Source: Dechloromonas sp. (lineage in GTDB: Bacteria > Pseudomonadota > Gammaproteobacteria > Burkholderiales > Rhodocyclaceae). Taken from it: DNA of 39,829 nt. The DNA is taken from positions 1 through 39,829 of the forward strand of contig WBUO01000011.1 of NCBI GenBank assembly GCA_008933675.1, read 5' to 3'. How positions within the stretch are numbered: position 1 is the first letter of the stretch; every line of letters begins with the position of its first letter. A program made the position numbers and the translations under genes. Shown piece by piece: positions 31,197 to 39,829 of the stretch. The notes below the pieces were generated by a model. The model worked only from the letters and a program-made list of their open reading frames with translations, ran no database searches and was not told the DNA's origin.

Positions 31197-32096
31197 CTAA
31201 GCCAGCCAGTCCTGTGGCTTGAGGAAAGTCTCGTAGAGTTCGGCTTCCGGAGTCCCCGCTGCCGGTTGCCAGTCGTAGCGCCATTTGACGACCGGCGGCA
31301 GCGACATCAGGATCGCCTCGGTGCGGCCGCCCGATTGCAAACCGAACAGCGTGCCGCGGTCCCAGACCAGGTTGAACTCGACGTAACGACCGCGCCGGTA
31401 GGCCTGGAAGTCGCGCTCGCGCTCACCGTAGGCCGTGTCGCGGCGTTGCGCCAGTACCGGCAGGTAGGCCGCCGTGAACGCCTTGCCGACGGCCTGGGTC
31501 AGACTGAAACAGCGTTCGAAGCCGCCTTCGTTGAGGTCGTCGAAAAAGATACCGCCGACGCCGCGCGGCTCGTTGCGGTGCTTGAGGAAGAAGTACTCGT
31601 CGCACCATTGCTTGTACTTCGGGTAGACGTCGTCGCCGAAGGGGGCGAGGGCGTCGCGGCAGGTCCGGTGGAAATGCCGCACATCCTCGCGTCGGCCGTA
31701 ATAGGGCGTCATGTCCATGCCGCCGCCGAACCACCAGACATCGTCTTCGCCTGCCTTGCTGGCGACGAAGCAGCGCACGTTCAGGTGCGCCGTCGGGCAA
31801 TACGGATTGCGTGGGTGCAACACCAGCGACACGCCCATCGCCTCCCAGGCGCGGCCGGCCAGTTGCGGGCGCACGGCGGTGGCCGAGGCCGGCAGCGACT
31901 TGCCGGTGACGTGCGAGAAATTGACGCCGCCGCGCTCGAAGAAATCGCCTTCCTCGATCAGCCGCGAAATCCCGCCGCCGCCCTCGGGGCGCTGCCAGCT
32001 GTCGGTGAGGAAAGACTTGCCGTCGAAGGCCTCGAGCTCGCCGACGATGTCGGCCTGCAGGCCGGTGAAAAAATCCTTGAGGCGGGTGCTGTCCAT
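31197..32096 (-). CDS. hemF: Oxygen-dependent coproporphyrinogen-III oxidase
   Basis: [102 protein letters not shown]. Confidence 0.97.
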   Translation of the reverse strand: MDSTRLKDFFTGLQADIVGELEAFDGKSFLTDSWQRPEGGGGISRLIEEGDFFERGGVNFSHVTGKSLPASATAVRPQLAGRAWEAMGVSLVLHPRNPYCPTAHLNVRCFVASKAGEDDVWWFGGGMDMTPYYGRREDVRHFHRTCRDALAPFGDDVYPKYKQWCDEYFFLKHRNEPRGVGGIFFDDLNEGGFERCFSLTQAVGKAFTAAYLPVLAQRRDTAYGERERDFQAYRRGRYVEFNLVWDRGTLFGLQSGGRTEAILMSLPPVVKWRYDWQPAAGTPEAELYETFLKPQDWLA

Positions 32097-32114
32097 GAAA
32101 TCTCCGGAAATGAA

Positions 32115-32146
32115 ACGGGCGGCCCGCTGGATCGCGAGCCGCCCGT
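32115..32146 (-). terminator. Stem-loop downstream of purD
   Basis: ACGGGCGGC (32115-32123) / GCCGCCCGT (32138-32146), 9-bp perfect arms; weak TTT on the minus strand. Confidence 0.55.
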
Positions 32147-32171
32147 CAGAGTGGGGTTTTGCCCGATTGGT

Positions 32172-33449
32172 TCAGCGGCTGATGGCGCGGTAACCGATGT
32201 CCTTGCGGTACTGCACGCCGTTCCAGCTGATCTGGGCGGCTGACTCGTAGGCGGCCTTCTGGGCCAGCCTGACGTTCTCGCCGAGCGCGGTGACGCAGAG
32301 CACGCGGCCGCCGTTGGTGACCACCTGGCCGTCCTTGTCGGCGGTGCCGGCGTGAAAGACGTGGCAATCGTCGCCGAAGCTGTTGCCGGCAGGCAGGCCG
32401 CTGATGGCGTCGCCCTTCTGCGGCGTTTCCGGGTAGTTGGCGGCGGCGAGGACGACGCCGAGCGCAACGCGGCGGTCCCATTCGGCTTCGACTTGGTCGA
32501 GCGTGCCGTTGATGCCGTGTTCGAGCAGCTTGACGAAGTCGGACTTGAGGCGCATCAGGATCGGCTGGGTTTCCGGGTCGCCCATGCGGCAGTTGAACTC
32601 GAGTGTCTTGACCGAGCCGTCCTTGCCGATCATCAGGCCGGCGTAGAGGAAGCCGGTGAACGGGATGCCGTCGGCCAGCATGCCGCGCACCGTCGGCAGA
32701 ATGATCTCGCGCATCGCCTTGGCGTGCACTTCCGGCGTCACGCAGGGGGCCGGGGAATAGGCGCCCATGCCGCCGGTGTTCGGGCCCTGGTCGCCGTCGA
32801 AGATGCGCTTGTGGTCCTGGCTGGAAGCCAGCGGCAGGACGTTCTTGCCGTCGACCATGACGATGAAGCTGGCTTCCTCGCCGTCGAGGAACTCCTCGAT
32901 GACGACGCGGGCGCCGGCATCGCCGAGCTTGTTGCCGGACAGCATGTCGTCGATGGCGGCGTGCGCCTCTTCCAGGCTCATGGCAACGACGACGCCCTTG
33001 CCGGCGGCCAGGCCGTCGGCCTTGATGACGATCGGCGCGCCCTTGCGCTCGATGTAGGCGTGGGCGGCAGCGGCATCCGAGAAGGTCTCGAATTCGGCTG
33101 TCGGGATGTTGTGGCGGGCCATGAAGCGCTTGGCGAAATCCTTCGAGGATTCGAGCTGCGCCGCCGCCTTGGTCGGGCCGAAGATCTTCAGGCCGCGGGC
33201 ACGGAAGACGTCGACGACGCCGGCGGCCAGTGGTGCCTCCGGACCGACCAGGGTGAGATGCACCTTGTTATCTTCGGCAAAGTCGGCGAGCGCCTGCGGG
33301 TCGGTGATGTTCAGGTTTTCCAGCTCGTGCTCGCGCGCCGTACCGGCGTTGCCCGGCGCGACATAGACCTTCTGCAGGCCCGGTGTCTTCGCCAGGCGCC
33401 AGGCCATGGCGTGTTCGCGACCGCCGGAACCGATGACGAGGAGTTTCAT
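32172..33449 (-). CDS. purD: Phosphoribosylamine-glycine ligase
   Basis: MKLLVIGSGGREHAMAWRL, GNAGTA, GPEAPLAAGVVD, NTGGMGAYSPAP, EFNCRMGDPETQ. Confidence 0.97.
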   Translation of the reverse strand: MKLLVIGSGGREHAMAWRLAKTPGLQKVYVAPGNAGTAREHELENLNITDPQALADFAEDNKVHLTLVGPEAPLAAGVVDVFRARGLKIFGPTKAAAQLESSKDFAKRFMARHNIPTAEFETFSDAAAAHAYIERKGAPIVIKADGLAAGKGVVVAMSLEEAHAAIDDMLSGNKLGDAGARVVIEEFLDGEEASFIVMVDGKNVLPLASSQDHKRIFDGDQGPNTGGMGAYSPAPCVTPEVHAKAMREIILPTVRGMLADGIPFTGFLYAGLMIGKDGSVKTLEFNCRMGDPETQPILMRLKSDFVKLLEHGINGTLDQVEAEWDRRVALGVVLAAANYPETPQKGDAISGLPAGNSFGDDCHVFHAGTADKDGQVVTNGGRVLCVTALGENVRLAQKAAYESAAQISWNGVQYRKDIGYRAISR

Positions 33450-33461
33450 GGACTGTCCTTG

Positions 33462-35054
33462 TTAATGGCGGAAGTGGCGGGCGCCGGTGAACACCATGGC
33501 GATGCCGTGCTCGTCGGCGGCGGCGATGACTTCCTCGTCGCGCATCGAGCCGCCCGGCTGGATGACGGCGGTGGCGCCAGCCTCGGCGAGGACGTCGAGG
33601 CCGTCGCGGAACGGGAAGAAGGCGTCCGACGCGACCACCGAACCCTTGAGTTCGAGGCCTGCGTTCTGGGCCTTGATGCAGGCGATCTTGGTCGAATCGA
33701 CGCGGCTCATCTGGCCGGCACCGACGCCCAGGGTCATGCCGCCGCCGCAGAAGACGATGGCGTTCGACTTGACGAACTTGGCGACGCGTTCGGCGAAGAG
33801 CAGGTCCGCGATCTGCGTAGGCGTAGGCTGCACCTTGGTCACCACCTTCAGGCCGGAAGCCTGGGCGGTGAAGTCGTCGGCCGTCTGCACCAGCAGGCCG
33901 CCACCGACGCGCTTGAGTTCCAGCTTGTTGAGGTCGCGGCCGAGCGGTACGACCAGCACGCGCAGGTTGGTCTTGCCAGCCAGGGCAGCCTTGGCTTCGG
34001 CGGTGAAGGACGGGGCGATCAGCACTTCGACGAAGTGCTTGCGCGCATTCATGGCTTCGACCACATCCAGGCCGACTTCGCCGTTGAAGGCGATGATGCC
34101 GCCGAAGGCCGAGGTCGAATCGGTCTTGAAGGCCTTTTCGTAGGCGCCGAGCAGGCTGCCGTCGATGGCCACGCCGCACGGGTTGGCGTGCTTGATGATG
34201 ACGCAGGCCGGGGCGTCGAAGACCTTGACGCATTCCCAGGCGGCATCGGAGTCGGCGATGTTGTTGTAGGACAGTTCCTTGCCCTGCAGCTGGGTGTAAT
34301 TGGCGATGCTGCCCGGCAGCGCGACGGTGTCGCGGTAGAAGGCGGCCTGCTGGTGCGCGTTCTCGCCGTAGCGCAGGATTTCGCTGCGATCGAAGGCCAG
34401 TTGCAGCTTGGCCGGGAACACGGACGGCACCGGCGCGGCGGCTTCAGGCTGGGCTTCGGCACCTTCGTCGAGGCCGGTCAGCCAGTTGGCGATCATGCTG
34501 TCGTAGCGGGCGGTGTGGGTGAACGCCTTCTTGGCCAGGTTGAAGCGGGTGCCGAGTTGCAGGGCGCCGGCGTTGGCCTTCATTTCGTCGAGCAGCGGCT
34601 GGTAGTCGGCCGGATCGGTGACGATGGCGACGCCGGCGTAGTTCTTGGCCGACGAGCGGACCATGGCCGGACCGCCGATGTCGATGTTCTCGATGGCGTC
34701 GGCCAGCGTCACGCCGGCCTTGGCGATGGTGGCGGCGAACGGGTAGAGGTTCACGCAGACCAGATCGATGGTCGGGATGCCGTGGGCTTCGATCGTGGCC
34801 ATGTGCTCGGCCAGATCACGCCGGGCCAGGATGCCGCCATGCACCTTCGGGTGCAGGGTCTTGACGCGGCCGTCGAGCATTTCCGGGAAGCCGGTGTAGT
34901 CGCCGATCTCGGTCACGGTCAACCCGGCGTCACGGAGGATTTTCGCGGTGCCGCCGGTGGACAGCAGCTTGACGCCCTGGGCCGCCAGGCCCTGGGCGAA
35001 TTCGAGTACACCCGTCTTGTCGGAGACGGAAATCAGCGCTTGCTTGATGGTCAT
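33462..35054 (-). CDS. purH: Bifunctional AICAR transformylase / IMP cyclohydrolase
   Basis: [71 protein letters not shown]. Confidence 0.97.
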   Translation of the reverse strand: MTIKQALISVSDKTGVLEFAQGLAAQGVKLLSTGGTAKILRDAGLTVTEIGDYTGFPEMLDGRVKTLHPKVHGGILARRDLAEHMATIEAHGIPTIDLVCVNLYPFAATIAKAGVTLADAIENIDIGGPAMVRSSAKNYAGVAIVTDPADYQPLLDEMKANAGALQLGTRFNLAKKAFTHTARYDSMIANWLTGLDEGAEAQPEAAAPVPSVFPAKLQLAFDRSEILRYGENAHQQAAFYRDTVALPGSIANYTQLQGKELSYNNIADSDAAWECVKVFDAPACVIIKHANPCGVAIDGSLLGAYEKAFKTDSTSAFGGIIAFNGEVGLDVVEAMNARKHFVEVLIAPSFTAEAKAALAGKTNLRVLVVPLGRDLNKLELKRVGGGLLVQTADDFTAQASGLKVVTKVQPTPTQIADLLFAERVAKFVKSNAIVFCGGGMTLGVGAGQMSRVDSTKIACIKAQNAGLELKGSVVASDAFFPFRDGLDVLAEAGATAVIQPGGSMRDEEVIAAADEHGIAMVFTGARHFRH

Positions 35055-35060
35055 GGTGAT

Positions 35061-35294
35061 TTACAGAAGTTGATGTTCGGTGAGTTTCTTGCGCAGCGTG
35101 TTGCGGTTGATGCCCAGCATCTCCGCCGCCAGCGTCTGGTTGGCGCCGGCCTTGGCCAGCACCACTTCGAGCATCGGCTTCTCGACGCTCTTCAGAACCA
35201 TGTCGTAGATGGCGCCCGGCTTTTCCCCGTCCAGGTCGCGAAAGTACTGCTCCAGTGCGTTCACGACGCACCGCCCCAAATCATGTTGGCTCAT
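35061..35294 (-). CDS. fis: DNA-binding protein Fis
   Basis: 77 aa; C-terminal HTH PMLEVVLAKAGANQTLAAEMLGINRNTLRKKL; 4-nt overlap with dusB. Confidence 0.95.
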   Translation of the reverse strand: MSQHDLGRCVVNALEQYFRDLDGEKPGAIYDMVLKSVEKPMLEVVLAKAGANQTLAAEMLGINRNTLRKKLTEHQLL

Positions 35295-36319
35295 GCTGCC
35301 AACGCCTCCTCGTGTGTTTTGTTTTCTTCGTATTGCAGGTGCTCGTGTTCTTCCGCGTAGCGCAGGAAGAATTCGTCCACTGCCTGGCGCTGCAACTCGA
35401 CGGTCGGCAGCGTGTTCATCACCTTGCGGAACGCCGCCGAGCCGATCAGGCCCTTGGTGTACCAGGAGATGTGTTTTCTCGCGACCTTGACCCCCGTGTC
35501 CAGGCCGTAGAACTCGTACAGATCCTCGAGGTGCGCCAGCAGGATGGCGTGGATTTCGGGGACCGGGGCCGGCGCCATTTTTTCGCCGGTCTTCAGATAG
35601 TGTTCGAGCTCGCGGAACAGCCACGGCCGGCCCTGGGCGGCGCGGCCGATCATGATGCCGTCGGCGCCGGTGACGTCGAGCACGTGCCTGGCCTTTTCCG
35701 GCGTCGTGATGTCGCCGTTGGCGATCACCGGGATGTTCACCAGCGTCTTCACGTAAGCGATGGTGTCGTACTCGGCCTCGCCGGTGTATTGCTGGCAGCG
35801 CGTCCGGCCGTGGATGGCGACGGCGCGCACGCCGGCGCTTTCGGCGATGCGGGCGATGGTCGGCGCATTCTTGTTGGCCAGGTTCCAGCCGGTGCGGAAC
35901 TTGAGCGTCACCGGCGTATCGGGAATGGCCCCGACGACGGCGTCGAGAATCCTGCCGACCAGCTGCTCGTCCTGCATCAGCGCCGAGCCGGCCATCACGT
36001 TGCACACCTTCTTGGCCGGGCAGCCCATGTTGATGTCGATGATCTGGGCGCCGTTATCGACGTTGTGCCTGGCCGCTTCGGCCATCATCGCCGGGTCGGC
36101 GCCGGCGATCTGCACCGAGATCGGCGCCACTTCGCCGACGTGGTTGGCCCGGCGCAGCGTCTTGGCGCTGCCGTAGAGCAGCGAGTTGGAAGTGACCATC
36201 TCGGAGACGGCCAGGCCGGCGCCCATCTTCTTGCACAGCTGGCGGAACGGGCGATCGGTGACCCCGGCCATCGGCGCGACGAAGAGATTGTTCCGTAACG
36301 TAAAACCGGCAAATTCCAT
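35291..36319 (-). CDS. dusB: tRNA-dihydrouridine synthase B
   Basis: NNLFVAPMAGVTDRPFRQLC, QIIDINMGCPAKKVCN, HGRTRCQQYTG, IANGDITTPEKA; dusB-fis order. Confidence 0.96.
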   Translation of the reverse strand: MEFAGFTLRNNLFVAPMAGVTDRPFRQLCKKMGAGLAVSEMVTSNSLLYGSAKTLRRANHVGEVAPISVQIAGADPAMMAEAARHNVDNGAQIIDINMGCPAKKVCNVMAGSALMQDEQLVGRILDAVVGAIPDTPVTLKFRTGWNLANKNAPTIARIAESAGVRAVAIHGRTRCQQYTGEAEYDTIAYVKTLVNIPVIANGDITTPEKARHVLDVTGADGIMIGRAAQGRPWLFRELEHYLKTGEKMAPAPVPEIHAILLAHLEDLYEFYGLDTGVKVARKHISWYTKGLIGSAAFRKVMNTLPTVELQRQAVDEFFLRYAEEHEHLQYEENKTHEEALAA

Positions 36320-36331
36320 GGGCGGCGATGG

Positions 36332-36379
36332 GGGTAAAAGCGGGGGCAGGGCGAAGCAGGGAAGCCGCGCATTTTACCC
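36332..36379 (-). promoter_or_regulatory. Candidate dusB-fis promoter region: -10-like TAAAAT (minus strand) with GC-rich discriminator, in an inverted repeat GGGTAAAA / TTTTACCC
   Basis: 8-bp perfect arms 36332-36339 and 36372-36379; the latter overlaps the -10-like element; a TTGACT further upstream is 22 bp away (too far for optimal spacing). Confidence 0.4.
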
Positions 36380-36400
36380 GAGTCGGCGCCTAAAAAATAG

Positions 36401-37273
36401 TCAAATCGTGAAGCTCAGGGTTAACAGCAGGGCGAAGGCCAGCTGCAGGCCGGCCGTCGCCGCCAGGATGGCGTTAAAGGATGGGCCTGGTGCTTCGCGG
36501 TGAAAGCGGCCGATCAGGTGCAGCGCCAGCGGCAGCGACAGCAGCGGCAGCAGTACCGGCCAGCCGAGGTCGGCGAGCAGCGGCAACAACGCGTAGGGAG
36601 CGACCATTTCGCCGGTATATAGCCAGCGTGTCGCCGGCCGGCCGAGGCGCACGGCCAGCGTGTTCTTGCCGTTGGCGGCATCGCCGTCGTGGTCGCGGTA
36701 ATTGTTGACGGTGATCACCGCCGCCGCATGGATGCCGACCAGCGTCGCGGCGAGCAGCGCGTCGGAGGTCAGGGTCAGTGTCTGCAGGTAATAGCTGCCG
36801 CCGACGGCGACCAGGCCGAAGAAGACGAACACGAAGACCTCGCCGAGCGGCCCGTAGGCGATCGGCTTCGGCCCGCCGGTATAGGCCCAGCCGGCGGCCA
36901 GCGAGCACAGGCCGATGGCGACGATCGGCCAGCCGCCGTGGGCGACCAGATAGATGCCGCACAGGAAGGCCAGCGCGAAGGCCAGCCAGGCCCCGCCGCG
37001 GATCGCCCGGACGCTGAGCCAGCCTTCCGCCGCCGCCCGTTTCGGGCCGAGACGGTCCGGCGTGTCGGTGCCGCGCAGGAAGTCGCCGGCATCGTTGAAC
37101 AGGTTGGTGCCGATCTGGATGCAGGCGGCGCCGAACGCTGCGGCCAGCAGCGGCAGCCAGAGCAGGGTGCCGGTCTCGTGCCAGGCGACGGCGCTGCCGA
37201 CGACGACCGGCGACAGCGAGACCGTCAGCGTCTTGGGGCGACAGGCGAGGAACCAGGCGGTGCTGTGCTTCAT
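36401..37273 (-). CDS. menA: 1,4-dihydroxy-2-naphthoate polyprenyltransferase (MenA-type UbiA family)
   Basis: WFLACRPKTLTVSLSPVVVGSAVAW, QIGTNLFNDAGDFLRGTDTPDRLGPKRAAAEGWLS, VNNYRDHDGDAANGKNTLAVRLGR. Confidence 0.88.
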   Translation of the reverse strand: MKHSTAWFLACRPKTLTVSLSPVVVGSAVAWHETGTLLWLPLLAAAFGAACIQIGTNLFNDAGDFLRGTDTPDRLGPKRAAAEGWLSVRAIRGGAWLAFALAFLCGIYLVAHGGWPIVAIGLCSLAAGWAYTGGPKPIAYGPLGEVFVFVFFGLVAVGGSYYLQTLTLTSDALLAATLVGIHAAAVITVNNYRDHDGDAANGKNTLAVRLGRPATRWLYTGEMVAPYALLPLLADLGWPVLLPLLSLPLALHLIGRFHREAPGPSFNAILAATAGLQLAFALLLTLSFTI

Positions 37274-37340
37274 CGGCAGGGGGCGAGTGGGCGGAGGCGC
37301 GATTCTGGCGCAGCGGCCGGGCCGCCGTCCTTGGCGCGCA

Positions 37341-38507
37341 TCAAGGCCAGGCGCGGGCGCCCCAGATCATCCGCTTGGCGACGAAATGGCGGGCCGGCGG
37401 GCACAGGTCGAGGGCCAGCAGGCCGAGGCCGCGGGCCAGCTTGAGCGGGGCGAAGTCGTTGGAAAAGGCCTTGACCACGGTGTCGGTGAACCAGGCGCCG
37501 CCGCGCCGGTCGAGCTGGCGGCTGGCGGCGTAGCGCTGCAGGCTGGCGGCTATGCACTCCCTATGGTCGCGGTCGAGGCCGTCGGCGAGCAGCGTTTCGG
37601 CCAGTTGCCAGGCGTCGCGCAGACCGAGATTGAAGCCCTGGCCGGAGACCGGGTGCAGCGTCTGGGCAGCGTTGCCGATCCACACTTCGCGGCCGGCGAC
37701 CAGCGTCTTGCGCTGGCGCAGTGCCAGCGGGAAGCGGCTGCGCGGGCCGGGCTTGGCGAAGCGCAGGCGGTGGCCGAACTGGGCTTGCAGCGCGGCGGCG
37801 AAGCTGGCGTCGTCGAGCGCCATCACCGCGTCTGCCTTGGCTGGCGGCAGGGTGAGAACGATCGAGTATTCGTCGCCGAGCGGCAGCAGGGCCAGCGGGC
37901 CGTCGGGCGTGAAGCGTTCCCAGGCGCGCCTGCCGTGCCCGGGCGTTGGCGTTACTTCACAGATCACTGCCTGTTGGGCATAGTCGCTGACGCTGACGGC
38001 CGGATCGTCGCCCGGTGTGCCCTCGGCGTGCACCAGCAGCCGGCAGCGGATGCGGCGCAGCTGGCCGGCGTGGCGCAGGGCGACGGTGGCGCCGTCGTTG
38101 TCGGCATGAACATCGAGGATGTCGGCCTCGGCGAGCAGGCTGCTGTCATTCAGGTTGGCGGCCAGCGCCGCGGCCAGGTCGCGGTAGCGGACGACGTAGC
38201 CGAGCGCCGGCAGGGCGTAGTCGGCACGATCGAGCAGGGTACGGCCGAAGCCGTCCTTCTGCGAAATGTGGATGGTCTCGATCGGCGTTGCGGCGCGCGC
38301 CGGCCAGGAGTGGATCTGTTCGAGCAGTTCGCGGGCGCCGTGCGACAGGGCGAGGGCGCGCGGATCGGCCTGCAGCGCGGCCTGCGGGCGGCGGTCAAGC
38401 AGCAGCGAGGACTGGCCGCCGGCGGCCAGAGCCAGGTGCAGCGTCATGCCGACCGGGCCGGCACCGATGATCAGGATGTCGACGTTTTCAACGGCGGACT
38501 CAGTCAC
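37341..38507 (-). CDS. ubiH: UbiH/UbiF/VisC-family FAD-dependent hydroxylase
   Basis: GTG start; DILIIGAGPVGMTLHLALA FAD motif, IGNAAQTLHPVSGQGFNLGLRDAWQLAE; 8-nt overlap with pepP. Confidence 0.85.
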   Translation of the reverse strand: MTESAVENVDILIIGAGPVGMTLHLALAAGGQSSLLLDRRPQAALQADPRALALSHGARELLEQIHSWPARAATPIETIHISQKDGFGRTLLDRADYALPALGYVVRYRDLAAALAANLNDSSLLAEADILDVHADNDGATVALRHAGQLRRIRCRLLVHAEGTPGDDPAVSVSDYAQQAVICEVTPTPGHGRRAWERFTPDGPLALLPLGDEYSIVLTLPPAKADAVMALDDASFAAALQAQFGHRLRFAKPGPRSRFPLALRQRKTLVAGREVWIGNAAQTLHPVSGQGFNLGLRDAWQLAETLLADGLDRDHRECIAASLQRYAASRQLDRRGGAWFTDTVVKAFSNDFAPLKLARGLGLLALDLCPPARHFVAKRMIWGARAWP

Positions 38508-39810
38508 GGCGCATGACCTCCTCGATCTCGGCGATGGTTTTCGGCGCCGAGGTGTAAACATGGCAGCCGTCGGCAGTGACGCGCACATCGTCCTCGATGC
38601 GGATACCGATGCCGGCCAAGGCTTCCGGGATGTCGTCAGCCGGGCGGATGTAGAGGCCGGGTTCGACGGTCACCGTCATGCCCGGCTGCAGCGTCGTCCA
38701 TTGCTCGCCGACCTTGTATTCGCCGGCATCGTGTACGTCGAGCCCGAGCCAGTGGCCGGTGCGGTGCATGTAGAAGCGCTTGTAGTCGCCCTTCTCGATC
38801 AACGAGTCGACAGATCCCTTGAGCAGCTTGAGATCGACCAGGCCCTGGGTCAGCACGCGCACCGCGGCGTCGTGCGCCTCCATGAAGTGGCGGCCGGGGG
38901 CAGTGGCGGCGAAGGCAGCCTCCTGCGCGGCGAGGACGATTTCGTAAACGTCCTTCTGTGCCGCGTTGAAACGGCCATTGACCGGGAAGCTTCGGGTGAT
39001 GTCGGCGGCGTAGCCCTCAACTTCGCAGCCGGCGTCGATCAGCACCAGTGTGTTGTCGTTGAGCAGCTTGTTGTTTTCCACATAGTGCAGCACGCAGGCG
39101 TTGGCGCCGCCGGCGACGATGGGCGTGTAGGCATGGGCGTCGGCGCCGCGCTTGCGGAACTCGTAGGTCAGCTCGGCTTCCAGTTCGTACTCGGCCAGGC
39201 CCGGGCGGCAGGCGCGCATGGCGCGGGCGTGGCCGGCGCTGGCGATGTCGGCGGCACGCTGCTGGATGGCGGCTTCGGCCGCGTCCTTGACCAGCCGCAT
39301 GGCATCGAGCTCGGCGCGCAGGTCGTGGATGGCCCGTGGGGCACGTTTGCCGGCACGGGTCTGGGCACGCACTTCGTTCAGCGCCTTGGCAATGCGGGTA
39401 TCCCACCCGGCATCGTGACCGATGGCGTGCCACAAGGTGTCACGGTCGACCAGCAGTTCCGGCAGTTTCTTGTCGAACTGCTCGATCGAATAGGCGGCGT
39501 CGAAGCCGAAAGCGGCCTTGGCGGCCTGCGGGCCGTAGCGGTAGCCATCCCAGATCTCGCGTTCTTCATGCTTCTCGCGGCAGAACAGGATGGATTTCGG
39601 GCGGCTCCTGCCGTCCTTGGCGCCGACCAGGACGACCACCGCTTCCGGCTCGGGGAAGCCGGTCAGATACCAGAAGTAGCTGTCGAAGCGGTAGGGATGG
39701 TGGGCGTCGCGGTTGCGGATGACCTCGGGCGCGGTAGGCACGATGGCCACGCCATCGCCGATGGCTTTCAACAGGCGTTTGCGACGGGCGAGAAAGTGGG
39801 CGTGGGTCAT
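38500..39810 (-). CDS. pepP: Xaa-Pro aminopeptidase P
   Basis: HFLARRKRLLKAIGDGVAIVPTAPEVIRNRDAHHPYRFDSYFWYLTGFPEPEAV; LIDAGCEVEGYAADITRSFPVNG; HRTGHWLGLDVHDAG; VEPGLYI. Confidence 0.96.
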   Translation of the reverse strand: MTHAHFLARRKRLLKAIGDGVAIVPTAPEVIRNRDAHHPYRFDSYFWYLTGFPEPEAVVVLVGAKDGRSRPKSILFCREKHEEREIWDGYRYGPQAAKAAFGFDAAYSIEQFDKKLPELLVDRDTLWHAIGHDAGWDTRIAKALNEVRAQTRAGKRAPRAIHDLRAELDAMRLVKDAAEAAIQQRAADIASAGHARAMRACRPGLAEYELEAELTYEFRKRGADAHAYTPIVAGGANACVLHYVENNKLLNDNTLVLIDAGCEVEGYAADITRSFPVNGRFNAAQKDVYEIVLAAQEAAFAATAPGRHFMEAHDAAVRVLTQGLVDLKLLKGSVDSLIEKGDYKRFYMHRTGHWLGLDVHDAGEYKVGEQWTTLQPGMTVTVEPGLYIRPADDIPEALAGIGIRIEDDVRVTADGCHVYTSAPKTIAEIEEVMRRD

Positions 39811-39829
39811 GCGTTCCTCAATTCGGCAT

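Noticed and set aside
32352-35360. 1002-aa plus-strand ORF antisense to purD, purH and fis
   Set aside because: Low-complexity His/Asp/Gly/Arg/Val-rich translation exactly opposite three well-recognised genes; a typical GC-rich antisense artefact without a known motif.

Overview
The window is a GC-rich, gene-dense bacterial chromosome segment. Gene content and order suggest a betaproteobacterium, probably Rhodocyclales-like (inference). I saw no rRNA, tRNA, CRISPR array, transposase or phage gene. From left to right: a sulfate ABC transporter (3' part of sbp, then cysT-cysW-cysA); hemA; an antisense REC-GGDEF diguanylate cyclase; prfA-prmC-grxD; an OsmC-family protein; a Ser/Thr kinase fused to a cyclic-nucleotide-binding domain; argH; an AlgZ/AlgR-like two-component pair; a PilG-like response regulator; pepN; a TonB-dependent receptor, PepSY membrane protein, TonB, ExbB and ExbD; a large hybrid histidine kinase; a TPMT-like methyltransferase; hemC-hemD-hemX-hemY; a small Cys-rich protein; hemF; purD-purH-fis-dusB (transcribed leftward); menA; a UbiH-family hydroxylase; and pepP. 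Most of this is ordinary core genome. The most notable points are: (i) the argH-algZ-algR-hemCDXY arrangement known from Pseudomonas is split here by about 12.5 kb carrying a complete receptor/PepSY/TonB-ExbBD iron-uptake-like cassette plus a sensor kinase; (ii) the hemA-prfA neighbourhood is split by an antisense diguanylate cyclase; (iii) two independent convergent gene pairs share one palindromic CTAG as both stop codons; (iv) several perfect inverted repeats sit in promoter regions; (v) there is a kinase-cNMP fusion and an uncharacterised 79-aa Cys-motif protein. I found no convincing wholly new system. The receptor/PepSY/TonB/sensor cassette is the best candidate for an unstudied functional unit.
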